Shown: piece after piece, positions 33,345 to 42,968 of the stretch
Position numbering within the stretch: the first letter of the stretch is position 1
Layout: the number at the start of each line of letters is the position of its first letter
Source of the DNA: Candidatus Baltobacteraceae bacterium
GTDB taxonomy: Bacteria; Vulcanimicrobiota; Vulcanimicrobiia; Vulcanimicrobiales; Vulcanimicrobiaceae
Direction: 5' to 3'
Assembly (NCBI GenBank): GCA_036489885.1
Contig: DASXEW010000001.1
Coordinates: forward strand, 62,001-126,000
Length of the DNA stretch: 64,000 bases
Program-made: the position numbers and the translations under genes
Notes under the pieces: model-generated
What the model saw: only the letters and a program-made list of their open reading frames with translations
Database searches by the model: none
Told to the model about the DNA's origin: nothing

Positions 33345-34699
33345 CCGCAGGCAGCGTCGATCGCATCCCGCCCCAGAATCTCGAGGCGGAGATGGCGCTG
33401 CTCGGCTCGATTTTGGTCGACCGGGAAATGATGGCGACCGTGGCCGAGATCATCGAGCCGGCTGATTTTTACGCGGCGATGCACGAGACGATCTACACGG
33501 CGTTGCTCGCTTTGTACGAACGCGGTGAGCCGCTCGACAAGATTACACTTTCCGAAGAACTGAAGCGTCGCGGGCAACTCGAGAAGATCGGCGGGCTCGC
33601 TTATCTGACGTCCTTGATGGACACCGTCCCGACGGCCGCATCTGCCGAATACTATGCGAACATCGTACGCGAGAAGTCGTCGCTGCGCGGTCTCATCCAC
33701 GCCGGAACGCAGATCACGCGCATCGGGTACGAAGGCGAAGAAGACGTCGAAGGTTCGCTCGATCGCAGCGAACAGATCGTTTACGAAGTCGGGCGCCGGC
33801 AGATGCACGGAAAATTCACGCCGGTCTCGCAGATGCTCAAGCCGGTCTTCGACAATCTCGATCAGCTGTTCAGCCAGCGCGGCGATCGCACCGGGATAAC
33901 TTCCGGTTTCCGCGACATCGACGATCACACGGCTGGGTTTCAGCCAGGGAACTTGATCATTCTCGCGGCGCGTCCCGGCATGGGAAAGACGTCGCTCGCC
34001 CTCACGATGGCGGCCGAGGCCGCGCGCATCGATCAGAAGCCTGTCGCGTTCTTCTCGCTCGAGATGACCAACGAAGAGCTCGTCCAGCGCTTGCTGGCAT
34101 CAGCCGCGCGGCTCGATTCGCAGAAACTCAAACGCGGAAACATCCACGATAATGAGTGGACGATGCTCAGCGAAGCGATGAGTCAGCTTTCGAGCATGCC
34201 GATCTATCTGGACGATTCGGCTTCAGTATCCGTGACGGAGATTCGCAGCCGCGCGCGTCGCCTCAAAGCCTCATCGAATGGGCTCGGGATTATTTTCATT
34301 GACTATTTGCAGCTGGTGCGTCCAGGTCAATTGAGTAAAGGCGCCAACCGCAACGACGAGATCTCGGAAATTTGCCGCACACTCAAAGCGACCGCTAAAG
34401 ATCTAGAGGTGCCGATCGTTGCTCTTGCGCAGCTCAACCGCGCGGTTGAAGCCCGTCAAGATAAACGCCCGATGCTTTCGGACCTTCGTGATTCGGGCGC
34501 TATCGAACAGGAAGCGGATATCGTCGCATTCATCTATCGCGATGAATACTACAATAAGGAAACCGCCGACCCGGGCGTCACGGAACTAATTCTCGCCAAG
34601 CATCGCAACGGACGAACCGGAACGGTGAAGATGATGTTCCAGCCGGAGTTTACGAAGTTCGTCGCGTACGCCGACACCGGACGATACGCAACGCCCTGA
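33341..34699 (+). CDS. dnaB: Replicative DNA helicase DnaB
   Basis: 452 residues. N-terminal primase-interacting domain (PPQNLEAEMALLGSILVD) and RecA-like C-terminal ATPase with Walker A ARPGMGKTSLAL and Walker B IIFIDYLQLV; the DnaB motif 4 LSDLRDSGAIEQEADIV is present. No intein. Hexameric helicase of the replication fork. Coupled to lonC by a four-base overlap; end of the rpsR operon. Confidence 0.96.
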   Translation: MTAGSVDRIPPQNLEAEMALLGSILVDREMMATVAEIIEPADFYAAMHETIYTALLALYERGEPLDKITLSEELKRRGQLEKIGGLAYLTSLMDTVPTAASAEYYANIVREKSSLRGLIHAGTQITRIGYEGEEDVEGSLDRSEQIVYEVGRRQMHGKFTPVSQMLKPVFDNLDQLFSQRGDRTGITSGFRDIDDHTAGFQPGNLIILAARPGMGKTSLALTMAAEAARIDQKPVAFFSLEMTNEELVQRLLASAARLDSQKLKRGNIHDNEWTMLSEAMSQLSSMPIYLDDSASVSVTEIRSRARRLKASSNGLGIIFIDYLQLVRPGQLSKGANRNDEISEICRTLKATAKDLEVPIVALAQLNRAVEARQDKRPMLSDLRDSGAIEQEADIVAFIYRDEYYNKETADPGVTELILAKHRNGRTGTVKMMFQPEFTKFVAYADTGRYATP

Positions 34700-34771
34700 C
34701 GTACTGAGTAGGTGACTGCGGCACGAGCGCAAAAAGCCCGTGCAACACTACTCTGCGGAAAAGGTTCTCAC

Positions 34772-35944
34772 ATGTTGAGACTTTCAGCCATTGTTGGCAG
34801 CGCACTTCTTGCAGTGCTTACCTTAAATGTCGCGACGATTGCGCAAGAGGCGCCGGGTGGAACCGTCACCGGCGATACGATCGTCCTTGGGCAAACCGCT
34901 GCGCAATCGGGGCCACAGGCTCCAATCGGCGCCTCACGCTGGGGACTGGAAGCGTTCATCGCATCCGTCAACGACCGCGGTGGCGTTCACGGAAAGAAGC
35001 TGCGCTTGATATCGTACGACGACAGCTATCAGCCTTCGCAAACGACAGCGCTCGATAAGAAGCTGGTGTACGAAGATCACGTCTTCGCAATCGTCGGTCC
35101 GATTGGAAGTCCGACGACCGCGGCGGTGTACAAGATGTTGGATGACGCGCAGGTTCCGCTGATCTCGATGGGCAGCGGGAGTCCGATTTTTTACGCGAGT
35201 GGACTGAAATACGTCTTTCCTTCGTGGCCGATCTACACGACCGACGGAAAAACTATGGGCGCTTTCGTGAAGAAGCAGTTCCCGGGACAAGCGACGGCCG
35301 TGATCTACCAAGATGACGCGTTCGGAAAGCCGATCCTCGAAGGCATTCAGAGCGAGCTCGGCAAGGTCGACATGACGATTCCTTACGTACCGTCGCAAGT
35401 CGATTTCAGCAGCGACGTGATCAAGCTGAAAGCAGCCGGCATCAAAGTCGTCATGCTCGCCACGATTGCGGCAGCCGGAGCTCAAGTGCTCAATCAAATG
35501 GCGAGCCTGGACTATCATCCGGCTCGAATTTTGACGGCGTCGGCCTGCGGTTACACCGGCATCTTCAAAACGATTGCAAGTCTCGAAGGATCGTATTGCA
35601 CGGCGTTCCTTCCCGCACCGGGAAGCAGCGATCCCCGCTGGAACGCGTTCGCAAGCGCGATGGCTAAATACGAACCCGGACACGCGCCGGATATTTATGC
35701 AGCGTGGGGCTGGCTCGCGGGACAAACGGTGTATGGCGGTCTGGATCGCATCAAGGGGCCGATCACACGCGACGCGCTCGTTAGCGCACTGAACACGTTA
35801 CACGGTTACGATACGATCGGCGGTAAGCTCAACTATACTGCCGAGCAGCATGAGGGTCTGTGCTGTCAAGTCGTGTGGCAAGCGAAGGGCGATCATTGGG
35901 AAACCGCCGCCGGCAGCATGTTCAACGGCTCGACCATGAAGTAG
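34772..35944 (+). CDS. livK: Branched-chain-type ABC transporter, substrate-binding protein (system 2)
   Basis: 390 residues. Signal peptide to about IAQE (residue 25). Mature start DTIVLGQTAAQSGPQAPIG, AIVGPIGSPTTAAVYKML and FPSWPIYTTDGKTM are typical of LivK-like proteins; several such proteins in the family bind aromatic acids. The position just ahead of an oxygenase operon favours an aromatic or cyclic acid (inference). ATG at 34772 has AAGG seven bases upstream. Starts a second livKHMGF set. Confidence 0.87.
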   Translation: MLRLSAIVGSALLAVLTLNVATIAQEAPGGTVTGDTIVLGQTAAQSGPQAPIGASRWGLEAFIASVNDRGGVHGKKLRLISYDDSYQPSQTTALDKKLVYEDHVFAIVGPIGSPTTAAVYKMLDDAQVPLISMGSGSPIFYASGLKYVFPSWPIYTTDGKTMGAFVKKQFPGQATAVIYQDDAFGKPILEGIQSELGKVDMTIPYVPSQVDFSSDVIKLKAAGIKVVMLATIAAAGAQVLNQMASLDYHPARILTASACGYTGIFKTIASLEGSYCTAFLPAPGSSDPRWNAFASAMAKYEPGHAPDIYAAWGWLAGQTVYGGLDRIKGPITRDALVSALNTLHGYDTIGGKLNYTAEQHEGLCCQVVWQAKGDHWETAAGSMFNGSTMK

Positions 35945-35945
35945 C

Positions 35946-36824
35946 ATGATCCAATACGTCCTCCAGCTCGCGCTGGCTGGACTCGCGCAAGGGAGTCTCT
36001 ACGCGCTGGCTGCCTTGGGTTTGGTTGTCATCTACAACGCCAGCACCGTCGTCAATTTTGCACAAGGCGCCATGGGAATGGCAGCGACGTACGTTGCGTA
36101 CTTGTTGCTCACGAACGCTCAGGTTCCGTTCCCCGTTGCCTTGCTCGGCGCGATCCTGACCGCATTTCTCATCGGCGTCGTGGTTCAAACCGTTCTGCTC
36201 GGCCGAATCGCCGACGCGCCGATCCTCACGCAAGTGGTCTTGACTCTCGGGCTCTTCATGTTCATCGAAGGAATGCTCGGAATATTCTTCGGTTACAATC
36301 CGCGGCCGATGGCGATTCCGCTCGGCATCGGGCCGGTGCTCATCGGCGGACTCGTCCTACGGCCACAAGACGTCGTCGAGCTTGCACTCTTAATCGTGCT
36401 CAGCATCGGCTTAGCTACGTTATTCCGCACGACGAAGATTGGTCTGGGCATGCGGGCGATCACCGAAAACATGTACGCTGCGCGTTTGATGGGGATCCCG
36501 ATCGGGCGCGTGCTCTCGCTTGCATGGGGCATCGGCGTGATGCTGGGCGGCGTTGCAGCCGTGCTGGCCGCACCGACGACATCCGTGACGCCGAACATGA
36601 TGGACACGATCGTCGTGTATGCATTTGTCGCAGCAATCCTCGGCGGCTTCGGATCACTGCTCGGCGCGGTTATCGGTGGTCTCGTCCTCGGCGTCATCGT
36701 CAATCTTATCGACGCGTTTCTTGCGCCCGAGCTCGCGATGTCAATCGTCTTCGGATTGCTGCTCGTCATTCTTTACGTCAAGCCCGACGGTTTGTTCGGG
36801 CGGCGAACGGTCGAAAAGGTTTGA
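35946..36824 (+). CDS. livH: Branched-chain-type ABC transporter permease LivH (system 2)
   Basis: 292 residues, about eight helices. LAQGSLYALAALGLVVIYNA, VVNFAQGAMGMAATYVAY and LGGFGSLLGAVIGGLVLG are LivH signatures; the ATPase-contact loop is RAITENMYAARLMGIPIGR. ATG at 35946, one base after the livK stop. Confidence 0.9.
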   Translation: MIQYVLQLALAGLAQGSLYALAALGLVVIYNASTVVNFAQGAMGMAATYVAYLLLTNAQVPFPVALLGAILTAFLIGVVVQTVLLGRIADAPILTQVVLTLGLFMFIEGMLGIFFGYNPRPMAIPLGIGPVLIGGLVLRPQDVVELALLIVLSIGLATLFRTTKIGLGMRAITENMYAARLMGIPIGRVLSLAWGIGVMLGGVAAVLAAPTTSVTPNMMDTIVVYAFVAAILGGFGSLLGAVIGGLVLGVIVNLIDAFLAPELAMSIVFGLLLVILYVKPDGLFGRRTVEKV

Positions 36825-37765
36825 GCATCCGGCGCGACGTCGTTGCAATCGTCTTCGTTGCAGTCTGTGCGCTCCTGCCGCTAGCGCTTCAGGCGATAGG
36901 ACAACGCCAAGTCTACTGGCTGTTCGTCGTCTCCGAATTATTTATATTCGCAGTCGTAGCGATCAGCTTGGATCTGTTGATGGGACGAAGCGGACAGATC
37001 TCTCTGGGACACAGCGGATTCTTCGCCGTCGGCGCATATACGGCCGCGATATTGAACGAACACTATCGAGTTGACGTCGTGCTCAGCTTGCTGGCGGGCG
37101 GATTGCTTTCAGCGCTCGCGAGCTTGATCGTGGGACTCCCGGCGACGCGTCTGCGCGGACACTATCTCGGCATCGTGACCCTGGGCTACGGCATCGCGGT
37201 CGACCAGATTGCGCTGAAATGGGACGCGCTCACAGGCGGCGACCAAGGGATTCATCTGCACCAACCGACGTTCTTTGGCTTAAAGATCGGATCGCCGGTC
37301 GCAATGTACTATATCTCGCTTGCCGTGCTGGTCGTCGTCATCGTTCTTACGTGGAATCTGCTTCGTACGCGGATCGGACGTTCGTTCGCGGCGATTCGTG
37401 ATAGCGAGGTCGCAGCCGCAGCCATGGGCGTGCCGATCGCGCGGACCAAAGTTCTGGCGTTCGTCTGCAGCGCATTCTTGGCCGGAGTTGCGGGGGCGCT
37501 GTACGCATTTCTCGCTGGTTTCGTCGCGCCTGAAGACTTCGGCATCGATCAAACGCTCTTGTTCTTCGCGATGGTCGTGATCGGCGGGATGGGATCGATT
37601 GCGGGCGCAATCGGTGGGACCGTTTTGGTCGACGGGCTGCGCGTCGCAGCGTCCACCGTGAGCGGCTTGTCGCTCGCAATCCTGGGCGGCGTCATCGTTT
37701 TGGTCGTGTTGTTTGCGCCGAGCGGCCTCAAGGGGCTGTTGCGCGTAAAGCCGAGGTCCCGATAA
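36821..37765 (+). CDS. livM: Branched-chain-type ABC transporter permease LivM (system 2)
   Basis: 314 residues with about nine helices. LDLLMGRSGQISLGHSGFF, GLPATRLRGHYLGIVTLGYG and RDSEVAAAAMGVPIARTK are typical. TTG at 36821 forms a TTGA overlap with the livH stop and follows AAAAGG; a longer frame upstream is antisense-like overlap with livH. Confidence 0.88.
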   Translation: MSIRRDVVAIVFVAVCALLPLALQAIGQRQVYWLFVVSELFIFAVVAISLDLLMGRSGQISLGHSGFFAVGAYTAAILNEHYRVDVVLSLLAGGLLSALASLIVGLPATRLRGHYLGIVTLGYGIAVDQIALKWDALTGGDQGIHLHQPTFFGLKIGSPVAMYYISLAVLVVVIVLTWNLLRTRIGRSFAAIRDSEVAAAAMGVPIARTKVLAFVCSAFLAGVAGALYAFLAGFVAPEDFGIDQTLLFFAMVVIGGMGSIAGAIGGTVLVDGLRVAASTVSGLSLAILGGVIVLVVLFAPSGLKGLLRVKPRSR

Positions 37766-38517
37766 TGCTGACGGTACGCGGCGTGACCGTCCGTTTCGGC
37801 GGCCTTACGGCGGTCAATCAGTTCGACATCGACGTCCCCGGCTCGGGCGTGTTTGCGCTCGTTGGTCCGAACGGTGCAGGAAAGACGACGTTGATCAACG
37901 CGCTGAGCCGCGTGTGTCCCGTCTCGGAGGGCAGCATCGAGCTAAATGGACGCGACATTCTCGCCTTACGCTCGCACGAAGTCGTCGGCGCCGGAATCGC
38001 ACGCAGCTTTCAACGCGCCGAAGTCTTTCCGACTCTCAGCGTCATGGAAAATCTGCTCGTCGGATTGCACGTTGACATGACGACCGGCATCGAGGGAGCG
38101 CTCTACCTACCCGCAACGCGTGCACAAGAACGTGATGCGCAGGCGCGAGCGGAAGAGCTGTTGCGCCGTCTCGATCTTTGGGGCGATCGGGATCAGTCGC
38201 CCGCCGATCTGCCGTACGGTCATCAAAAGCTGCTCGACGTCGCGCGCGCAATTATCTCCGACCCGAAGGTGTTGTTGCTCGACGAGCCTTTCGCGGGGTT
38301 AACCGACGCGGAAACTCCGCAACTGATCAAGTGTATCGTCGATGCCGGCGCGCGTTGCGCAGTTCTGATGATCGAGCACCATTTCGAACTTCTGGAAAGC
38401 ATCGCCGAGCGCATTACTGTGATGGATTTCGGACGAAAAGTTACCGAGGGACCACCCGCGCAGGTTCGTATCGATCCCGAAACCGTGCGCTGTTATCTGG
38501 GTACGAGCCGATGCTGA
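37765..38517 (+). CDS. livG: Branched-chain-type ABC transporter ATPase LivG (system 2)
   Basis: 250 residues. Walker A GPNGAGKTT, signature LPYGHQKLLDVARA, Walker B VLLLDEPFAGL and H-loop IEHHFELL are in place, unlike the altered LivG of system 1. TAATG overlap with livM; seven-base overlap with livF. Confidence 0.9.
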   Translation: MLTVRGVTVRFGGLTAVNQFDIDVPGSGVFALVGPNGAGKTTLINALSRVCPVSEGSIELNGRDILALRSHEVVGAGIARSFQRAEVFPTLSVMENLLVGLHVDMTTGIEGALYLPATRAQERDAQARAEELLRRLDLWGDRDQSPADLPYGHQKLLDVARAIISDPKVLLLDEPFAGLTDAETPQLIKCIVDAGARCAVLMIEHHFELLESIAERITVMDFGRKVTEGPPAQVRIDPETVRCYLGTSRC

Positions 38518-39200
38518 AGCTCGAGAACGTCCACGCATATTACGGACACGTTCACGTCCTGCACGGCATCAGTCTCGAAGTCCCGGACGGAAGCGTCGTG
38601 GCGCTGTTGGGTGCGAACGGTGCCGGAAAATCAACGACGCTGAAAGTGATCTCCGGACTGATTCGTGACGTGCGCGGCTCGATTTCGTTCGACGGGGAGA
38701 ACATCACGAGGCTTGCTCCCTCGGCAATCGTGCGTCGCGGAGTTGTTCACTGCCCGGAAGGGCGCCAAGTATTTCCGGGCTTGACCGTTCGCGAGAACCT
38801 TAGCCTCGGGACGTATGCGCGCGGAAGCATTTCCCAGCTCGATCGCATCCTCGAGATTTTCCCAGCATTGCGCGATCGTCTGCAACAGCTTGCGGGCACG
38901 CTCTCGGGCGGCGAGCAACAAATGCTCGCGATGGGACGGGCGCTGATGGGAGAGCCGCGTCTCCTCATGCTTGACGAACCAAGCCTCGGGCTCGCGCCGT
39001 TGATCGTCGAGCACATCTTCGAGATCATTGCCGGCTTTCGGGCGCAGAATATTTCGGTGCTGCTGGTCGAGCAGAATGCGAATCTTGCGCTCGAGTTTGC
39101 GGACTGGGCCTATGCACTATCGCACGGTGTTATTCGGTTCTCCCACGCCGCGAGCGACGTGCGCGGCTCCGATTTGGTAGAACGTGCGTATTTAGGATGA
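38511..39200 (+). CDS. livF: Branched-chain-type ABC transporter ATPase LivF (system 2)
   Basis: 229 residues. Walker A GANGAGKST, signature LSGGEQQMLAMGRAL, Walker B LLMLDEPSLGLAP, H-loop VEQNANLAL. EGRQVFPGLTVRENL is LivF-specific. ATG at 38511 overlaps livG by seven bases. The C-terminal part (AHGVIRFSHAASDV-like) is somewhat divergent. Ends system 2; the oxygenase operon starts 93 bases later. Confidence 0.9.
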   Translation: MLKLENVHAYYGHVHVLHGISLEVPDGSVVALLGANGAGKSTTLKVISGLIRDVRGSISFDGENITRLAPSAIVRRGVVHCPEGRQVFPGLTVRENLSLGTYARGSISQLDRILEIFPALRDRLQQLAGTLSGGEQQMLAMGRALMGEPRLLMLDEPSLGLAPLIVEHIFEIIAGFRAQNISVLLVEQNANLALEFADWAYALSHGVIRFSHAASDVRGSDLVERAYLG

Positions 39201-39226
39201 AAAGATTTGACCGCGGGAGACACAAC

Positions 39227-39262
39227 TTGATACCATCATTATACGGTTTAATATTCCGTATA
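39227..39262 (+). promoter_or_regulatory. Promoter with overlapping palindromic operator of the Rieske oxygenase operon
   Basis: TTGATA (39227-39232) and TAATAT (39249-39254) are spaced by 16 bases as -35 and -10 elements. A perfect palindrome with arms TATACGG and CCGTATA and a nine-base centre (39240-39262) covers the -10 box. A repressor bound there would block the promoter; the IclR regulator encoded at the operon end is the obvious candidate (inference). Confidence 0.65.
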
Positions 39263-39293
39263 GTGAGACAATTTAGGCGGGAGGTTCGGTTCG

Positions 39294-40421
39294 ATGATTC
39301 GCAATTCGTGGTATGTCGCCGGTTTGTCGCGTGGCTTCAAATACGAGCTTCAAAAGAAGATCATAACGGCGCTGCCGATTGTGATGTGGCGAACGCAAGA
39401 GGGCAAAGTCGTCGCGTTCGACGGACGCTGCTGCCACAAGCGCTTCCCGCTGTGGGACGGCAAGCTGCTGGACAACGGCATCTTGCGTTGTGCATATCAC
39501 GGATTGTGCTATGACGGCGAGGGTAAGTGCGTCGACATTCCAATGCAACGCGACTTCCCGATTTCTCCGGCCGCGCAGCTGCATCGGTTCCCCGTCGTCG
39601 AGCAAGACGGGCTCGTTTGGTTGTGGCCGGGAGATCCGGCGAACATGGGCGACATCAAGCCGCCACGCATTCCGGAGCTCGCCGACCCACGCTACGAAGC
39701 GGTTATTTCCGATCCGCCTCTGCGCGTTCGCGCGAACTACCGGTTGTTGATCGAGAATCTGCTCGACATCACGCACTTCTTTCCGTTGCATGACGGCAAC
39801 ATCGGTGACCTTGCAAACTCGATGATCCCCGTTGGGCTGGTCGAAGACACCGTCGACGGCAATCCCAAAGTCATGACCACGCGCGAAGCCAAGAACTACA
39901 CGCTGCCTCCCTACTACCAGCGTTGGTTCGGGCTGGATGTCGTCGATCGCGACCACACGCACGGCATGATGGGCCCGGGTCTCGTGCGCGTGCAACTGCG
40001 CGTTGCGCCGCCCGGAAAGCTCGGTACGGACGAAGAGGAAGGCTACATACTGTGCCACACCGACACGCCGATTGACGACGTGAATCTCGAGTGGCACTGG
40101 ATCATGATTACGAAGGCCGGAAAACGTTTTCCACCGGATCGCTCGATGACGCTCGCGCAAGGAATGGCGTTCGAGTTTCCGGCCGTCGTCGCGCAAGATG
40201 AGTGGGCTTTGGCTCGGCAGCAACAGATGCTGGAGTTCTCCGATGGCTTCTCGGATGGGGCAACCTACCGTGAAGTAAACGTCCGCTCGGACGTCGGCGT
40301 GGTTCACGCGCGTCGCGTGCTTGCACGGATGGAGAAGGCTGAGGGGAACGACCTCTTCGGCACGCCGGCATCCTCGCTCGAGATGGCCAAGTACGCTACG
40401 GACCTAACGCGGGCAAAATAA
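39294..40421 (+). CDS. Rieske non-haem iron oxygenase, terminal oxygenase component (VanA/LigX-like)
   Basis: 375 residues. N-terminal Rieske centre: Cys46-x-His48, 17 residues, Cys66-x2-His69. The mononuclear iron site is Asn155-x2-Asp158-x2-His161-x4-His166 (NLLDITHFFPLHD). The start MIRNSWYVAGLSR and overall length match aromatic O-demethylases and related monooxygenases. It hydroxylates or demethylates an aromatic or cyclic substrate using electrons from the ferredoxin and reductase encoded next. Substrate unknown; CoA-transferase and enoyl-CoA hydratase downstream suggest that the product is metabolised as a CoA thioester. ATG follows GGCGGGAGG. First gene of a six-gene operon. Confidence 0.87.
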   Translation: MIRNSWYVAGLSRGFKYELQKKIITALPIVMWRTQEGKVVAFDGRCCHKRFPLWDGKLLDNGILRCAYHGLCYDGEGKCVDIPMQRDFPISPAAQLHRFPVVEQDGLVWLWPGDPANMGDIKPPRIPELADPRYEAVISDPPLRVRANYRLLIENLLDITHFFPLHDGNIGDLANSMIPVGLVEDTVDGNPKVMTTREAKNYTLPPYYQRWFGLDVVDRDHTHGMMGPGLVRVQLRVAPPGKLGTDEEEGYILCHTDTPIDDVNLEWHWIMITKAGKRFPPDRSMTLAQGMAFEFPAVVAQDEWALARQQQMLEFSDGFSDGATYREVNVRSDVGVVHARRVLARMEKAEGNDLFGTPASSLEMAKYATDLTRAK

Positions 40422-40612
40422 TGAAAGTCGTCGTCGACATGAAGGCGTGCATGAGCAACGCGCTGTGCATGATGGCCGCGCCTGAAGTCTTCGAAGTGCG
40501 CGAAGACGGCATGCTCTACATTCTGAACGAAACGCCGCCCGAGGAGCTTCGTGCAAAGGTTGTGGAGGCAGTGCGCCTTTGCCCGACGCAGGCGATAACG
40601 ATCGAAGGCTAG
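40421..40612 (+). CDS. Small [3Fe-4S]/[4Fe-4S] ferredoxin
   Basis: 63 residues with Cys10, Cys16 and Cys54-Pro, the pattern CxxXxxC(x)nCP of the short ferredoxins that serve P450s and some Rieske oxygenases. Position 13 is Asn rather than Cys, so a [3Fe-4S] cluster, or a [4Fe-4S] with a non-Cys ligand, is expected. Electron carrier between the next gene product and the oxygenase. TAATG overlap with the oxygenase; TAGTG overlap with the reductase. Confidence 0.85.
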   Translation: MKVVVDMKACMSNALCMMAAPEVFEVREDGMLYILNETPPEELRAKVVEAVRLCPTQAITIEG

Positions 40613-41790
40613 TGAGTCTCCGATCGGTCGTTATCGTCGGGGCCTCGCTCGCGGGGCTCGCTGCTGCACATCGTTTGCGCGACCTCGCCTTCGACGGAAC
40701 CATCACGATCGTTGGAGAAGAAGAATCTCCTCCATATCAGCGTCCACCGCTTTCGAAACAATTTCTTACCGGGGACTGGGAGCGGCCGCGACTCGATCTG
40801 CGCATTCAACGTCAGGATTTCGATTGGCGGCTCGGCGCGCGCGCCACGGGACTTAACGTCGCCGAGCGGCGCGTCACGCTGGCATCCGGAGAACATGTGC
40901 CTTTTGACGGCCTCGTCATCGCAACGGGCGCACGTGCGCGCGCACCCGCCGGCTTCGCCGGGCGCAACGGCGCATACACGCTTCGCACGGTTGAGGACGC
41001 ATCCGCGATTCGCGACCGCATCGCGCGCGGCGCGCGCAAAGCCGTCGTCGTCGGCGCGGGGTTCATCGGCTGCGAGGTCGCGTCGTCGCTGCGCAAGCTC
41101 GGTTGCGATGTGACGGTTGTTGAGATGGATCGGCTTCCGTTGCTGCGCGTGCTGGGCGAACGCTTGGGCGAGGTGTGCCGTACGCTCCACGAAGCACACG
41201 GCGTGAAACTCGAACTTGGCATCGGCGTCGACGGTTTCGCCGGTAGCGATGCGATCGAAGGCGTCCGTCTGAGTGACGGTCGCGTCATCGAGGCCGAAAT
41301 CGTGATTGCCGGCATCGGCGTCACGCCCAACGTCGGTTGGCTCGAAGATAGTGGTCTCGACCTGCAGAACGGCGTCCTTTGCGATGCAACCGGGATGGCG
41401 GCGGAAAATATCGTGGCGGCCGGCGACGTCGCGCGTTGGGATCATCCGCGCTACGGTCCGGTTCGGATCGAACATTGGGACAGCGCGATCGGGCAAGGCG
41501 AGGCCGCGGCTGCGACGCTCATCTCGGGTCGCGAGCGCGCTGCGGCATTCGACATGACGTCGTTCTTTTGGTCGGATCAATACGAAAACAAGATGCAGCT
41601 CGTCGGGATGCCGCAGTCCCCAGACGAGCTACGCGTCGTGGAAGGCGCACTTGACGAGCGCCGTTTCGTTGCCGTCTTTCTGCGCGGCGGTCGAGTCACC
41701 GGCGCATTTCTGTACAACAGCATGCACCGCGTCATCGCGTATAAAGCGATGGTCGATTCGAACGCGCACTTGGAGGCAAAAACCGCATGA
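40612..41790 (+). CDS. Ferredoxin reductase, rhodocoxin/putidaredoxin reductase type
   Basis: 392 residues. FAD motif VIVGASLAGLAAAHRLRD, second GxGxxG for NAD(P)H VVVGAGFIGCEVASSLRK, and YQRPPLSKQFLTGDW plus VIATGARAR typical of the oxygenase-coupled family; AAGDVARWDHP binds FAD. The C-terminal domain contacts the ferredoxin. GTG at 40612 overlaps the ferredoxin stop; stop overlaps the CoA-transferase by four bases. Confidence 0.9.
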   Translation: MSLRSVVIVGASLAGLAAAHRLRDLAFDGTITIVGEEESPPYQRPPLSKQFLTGDWERPRLDLRIQRQDFDWRLGARATGLNVAERRVTLASGEHVPFDGLVIATGARARAPAGFAGRNGAYTLRTVEDASAIRDRIARGARKAVVVGAGFIGCEVASSLRKLGCDVTVVEMDRLPLLRVLGERLGEVCRTLHEAHGVKLELGIGVDGFAGSDAIEGVRLSDGRVIEAEIVIAGIGVTPNVGWLEDSGLDLQNGVLCDATGMAAENIVAAGDVARWDHPRYGPVRIEHWDSAIGQGEAAAATLISGRERAAAFDMTSFFWSDQYENKMQLVGMPQSPDELRVVEGALDERRFVAVFLRGGRVTGAFLYNSMHRVIAYKAMVDSNAHLEAKTA

Positions 41791-42968
41791 GCGATCTGCA
41801 CGCACCGCTGCAGGGGCTGCGCGTGCTGGAATTCGGACACATTGCCGCCGTCCCGTTCTGCGGAATGCTCCTCGCAGATCTCGGCGCCGACGTCGTCAAA
41901 GTCGAGCCGCCGCAAGGTGACGGTCTGCGAACCTGGCCGCCTTTCGCCGAAAATGATGGCGAGAGTTACAGCATGAACTTTGCCGCGCTCAACCGCGGCA
42001 AGCGCAGCGTCGTTGCCGACCTGAAGAATCCCGGGGACCTCGAACGCATTCGCCGGTTGTGCGCGGTTACGGACGTGATCATCGAAAACTACCGGCCCGG
42101 CGTTTTGGATCGGTTAGGCTTGGGGTTCGACGAGGTCGCAAAACTGCAAAGCGAGATCGTCTATTGCTCGATCTCGGGGTACGGGCATCGCGGGCGTTAT
42201 GCCAAGCGCGGTGCATTCGACGTCGTGATCCAAGGCATGTCGGGTTTGATGAGCGTTACCGGTGATGAAGATGGCGAGGCCGCGAAGGCGGGTGTTCCGG
42301 TCGGGGACATGACCGCCGCGCTGTACGCGGCGTATACGATCCTTGCGATGCGCGACGTTGCAAAACGCGAGCATCGTGCCGTTCACTTGGATTGCCCGAT
42401 GCTGGATTGTTTGCTCGGCATTTCCGGATTGCAGACCAGCGAATATTGGGGCACGGGCATTTCTCCCAAGCGATTGGGCTCGGCCCATCCACGCAATGCA
42501 CCGTATCAGGGATATCACGCAAGTGATGCGCCGTTCATTATTGCGGCCGGCAACGATTCGCTCTGGGAACAAGTCTGCGAAGCGACCGGGAAACGCGAGC
42601 TGCTCGCCGATCCGCGTTTTTCGACAATAAGCGATCGCGCGCGAAATCAAAAAGAGCTAACGCAAATCTTGCAGCCGGTCTTCGTTACGCGCACGTCGGC
42701 CGAATGGATCGCCGAGTTCGAGAAGCGCGGTGTGCCGACCGGACCAATCAACTCATTTGCCGAGATTCTGGCAGATCCTGAGCTCGCAAGGAGCGGACTC
42801 GTCACCGAATTCGACGTGCCGGTAGCCGGCAGGAGTAAAACGGTCGCGTATCCGGTGCAGATTAATCAGACGCGGCCGCCAATGCCCCACGCACCGCCGC
42901 GCCTGGGCGAACACAACGACGAAGTGCAATCCGACTGGCTCACTAGCCGCACCGGTGCCCAAACATGA
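41787..42968 (+). CDS. Family III CoA-transferase (CaiB/BaiF)
   Basis: 393 residues. LEFGHIAAVPFCGMLLADLGADVVKVE, in two segments, and the catalytic Asp174 (PVGDMTAAL) identify the family, which forms acyl-CoA from a carboxylic acid using another CoA ester as donor. VIIENYRPGVLDRLGLG and GFDEVAKLQSEIVYCSISGYG are conserved. It likely activates the acid substrate or the oxygenase product. ATGA overlaps on both sides place it firmly in the operon. Confidence 0.9.
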   Translation: MSDLHAPLQGLRVLEFGHIAAVPFCGMLLADLGADVVKVEPPQGDGLRTWPPFAENDGESYSMNFAALNRGKRSVVADLKNPGDLERIRRLCAVTDVIIENYRPGVLDRLGLGFDEVAKLQSEIVYCSISGYGHRGRYAKRGAFDVVIQGMSGLMSVTGDEDGEAAKAGVPVGDMTAALYAAYTILAMRDVAKREHRAVHLDCPMLDCLLGISGLQTSEYWGTGISPKRLGSAHPRNAPYQGYHASDAPFIIAAGNDSLWEQVCEATGKRELLADPRFSTISDRARNQKELTQILQPVFVTRTSAEWIAEFEKRGVPTGPINSFAEILADPELARSGLVTEFDVPVAGRSKTVAYPVQINQTRPPMPHAPPRLGEHNDEVQSDWLTSRTGAQT

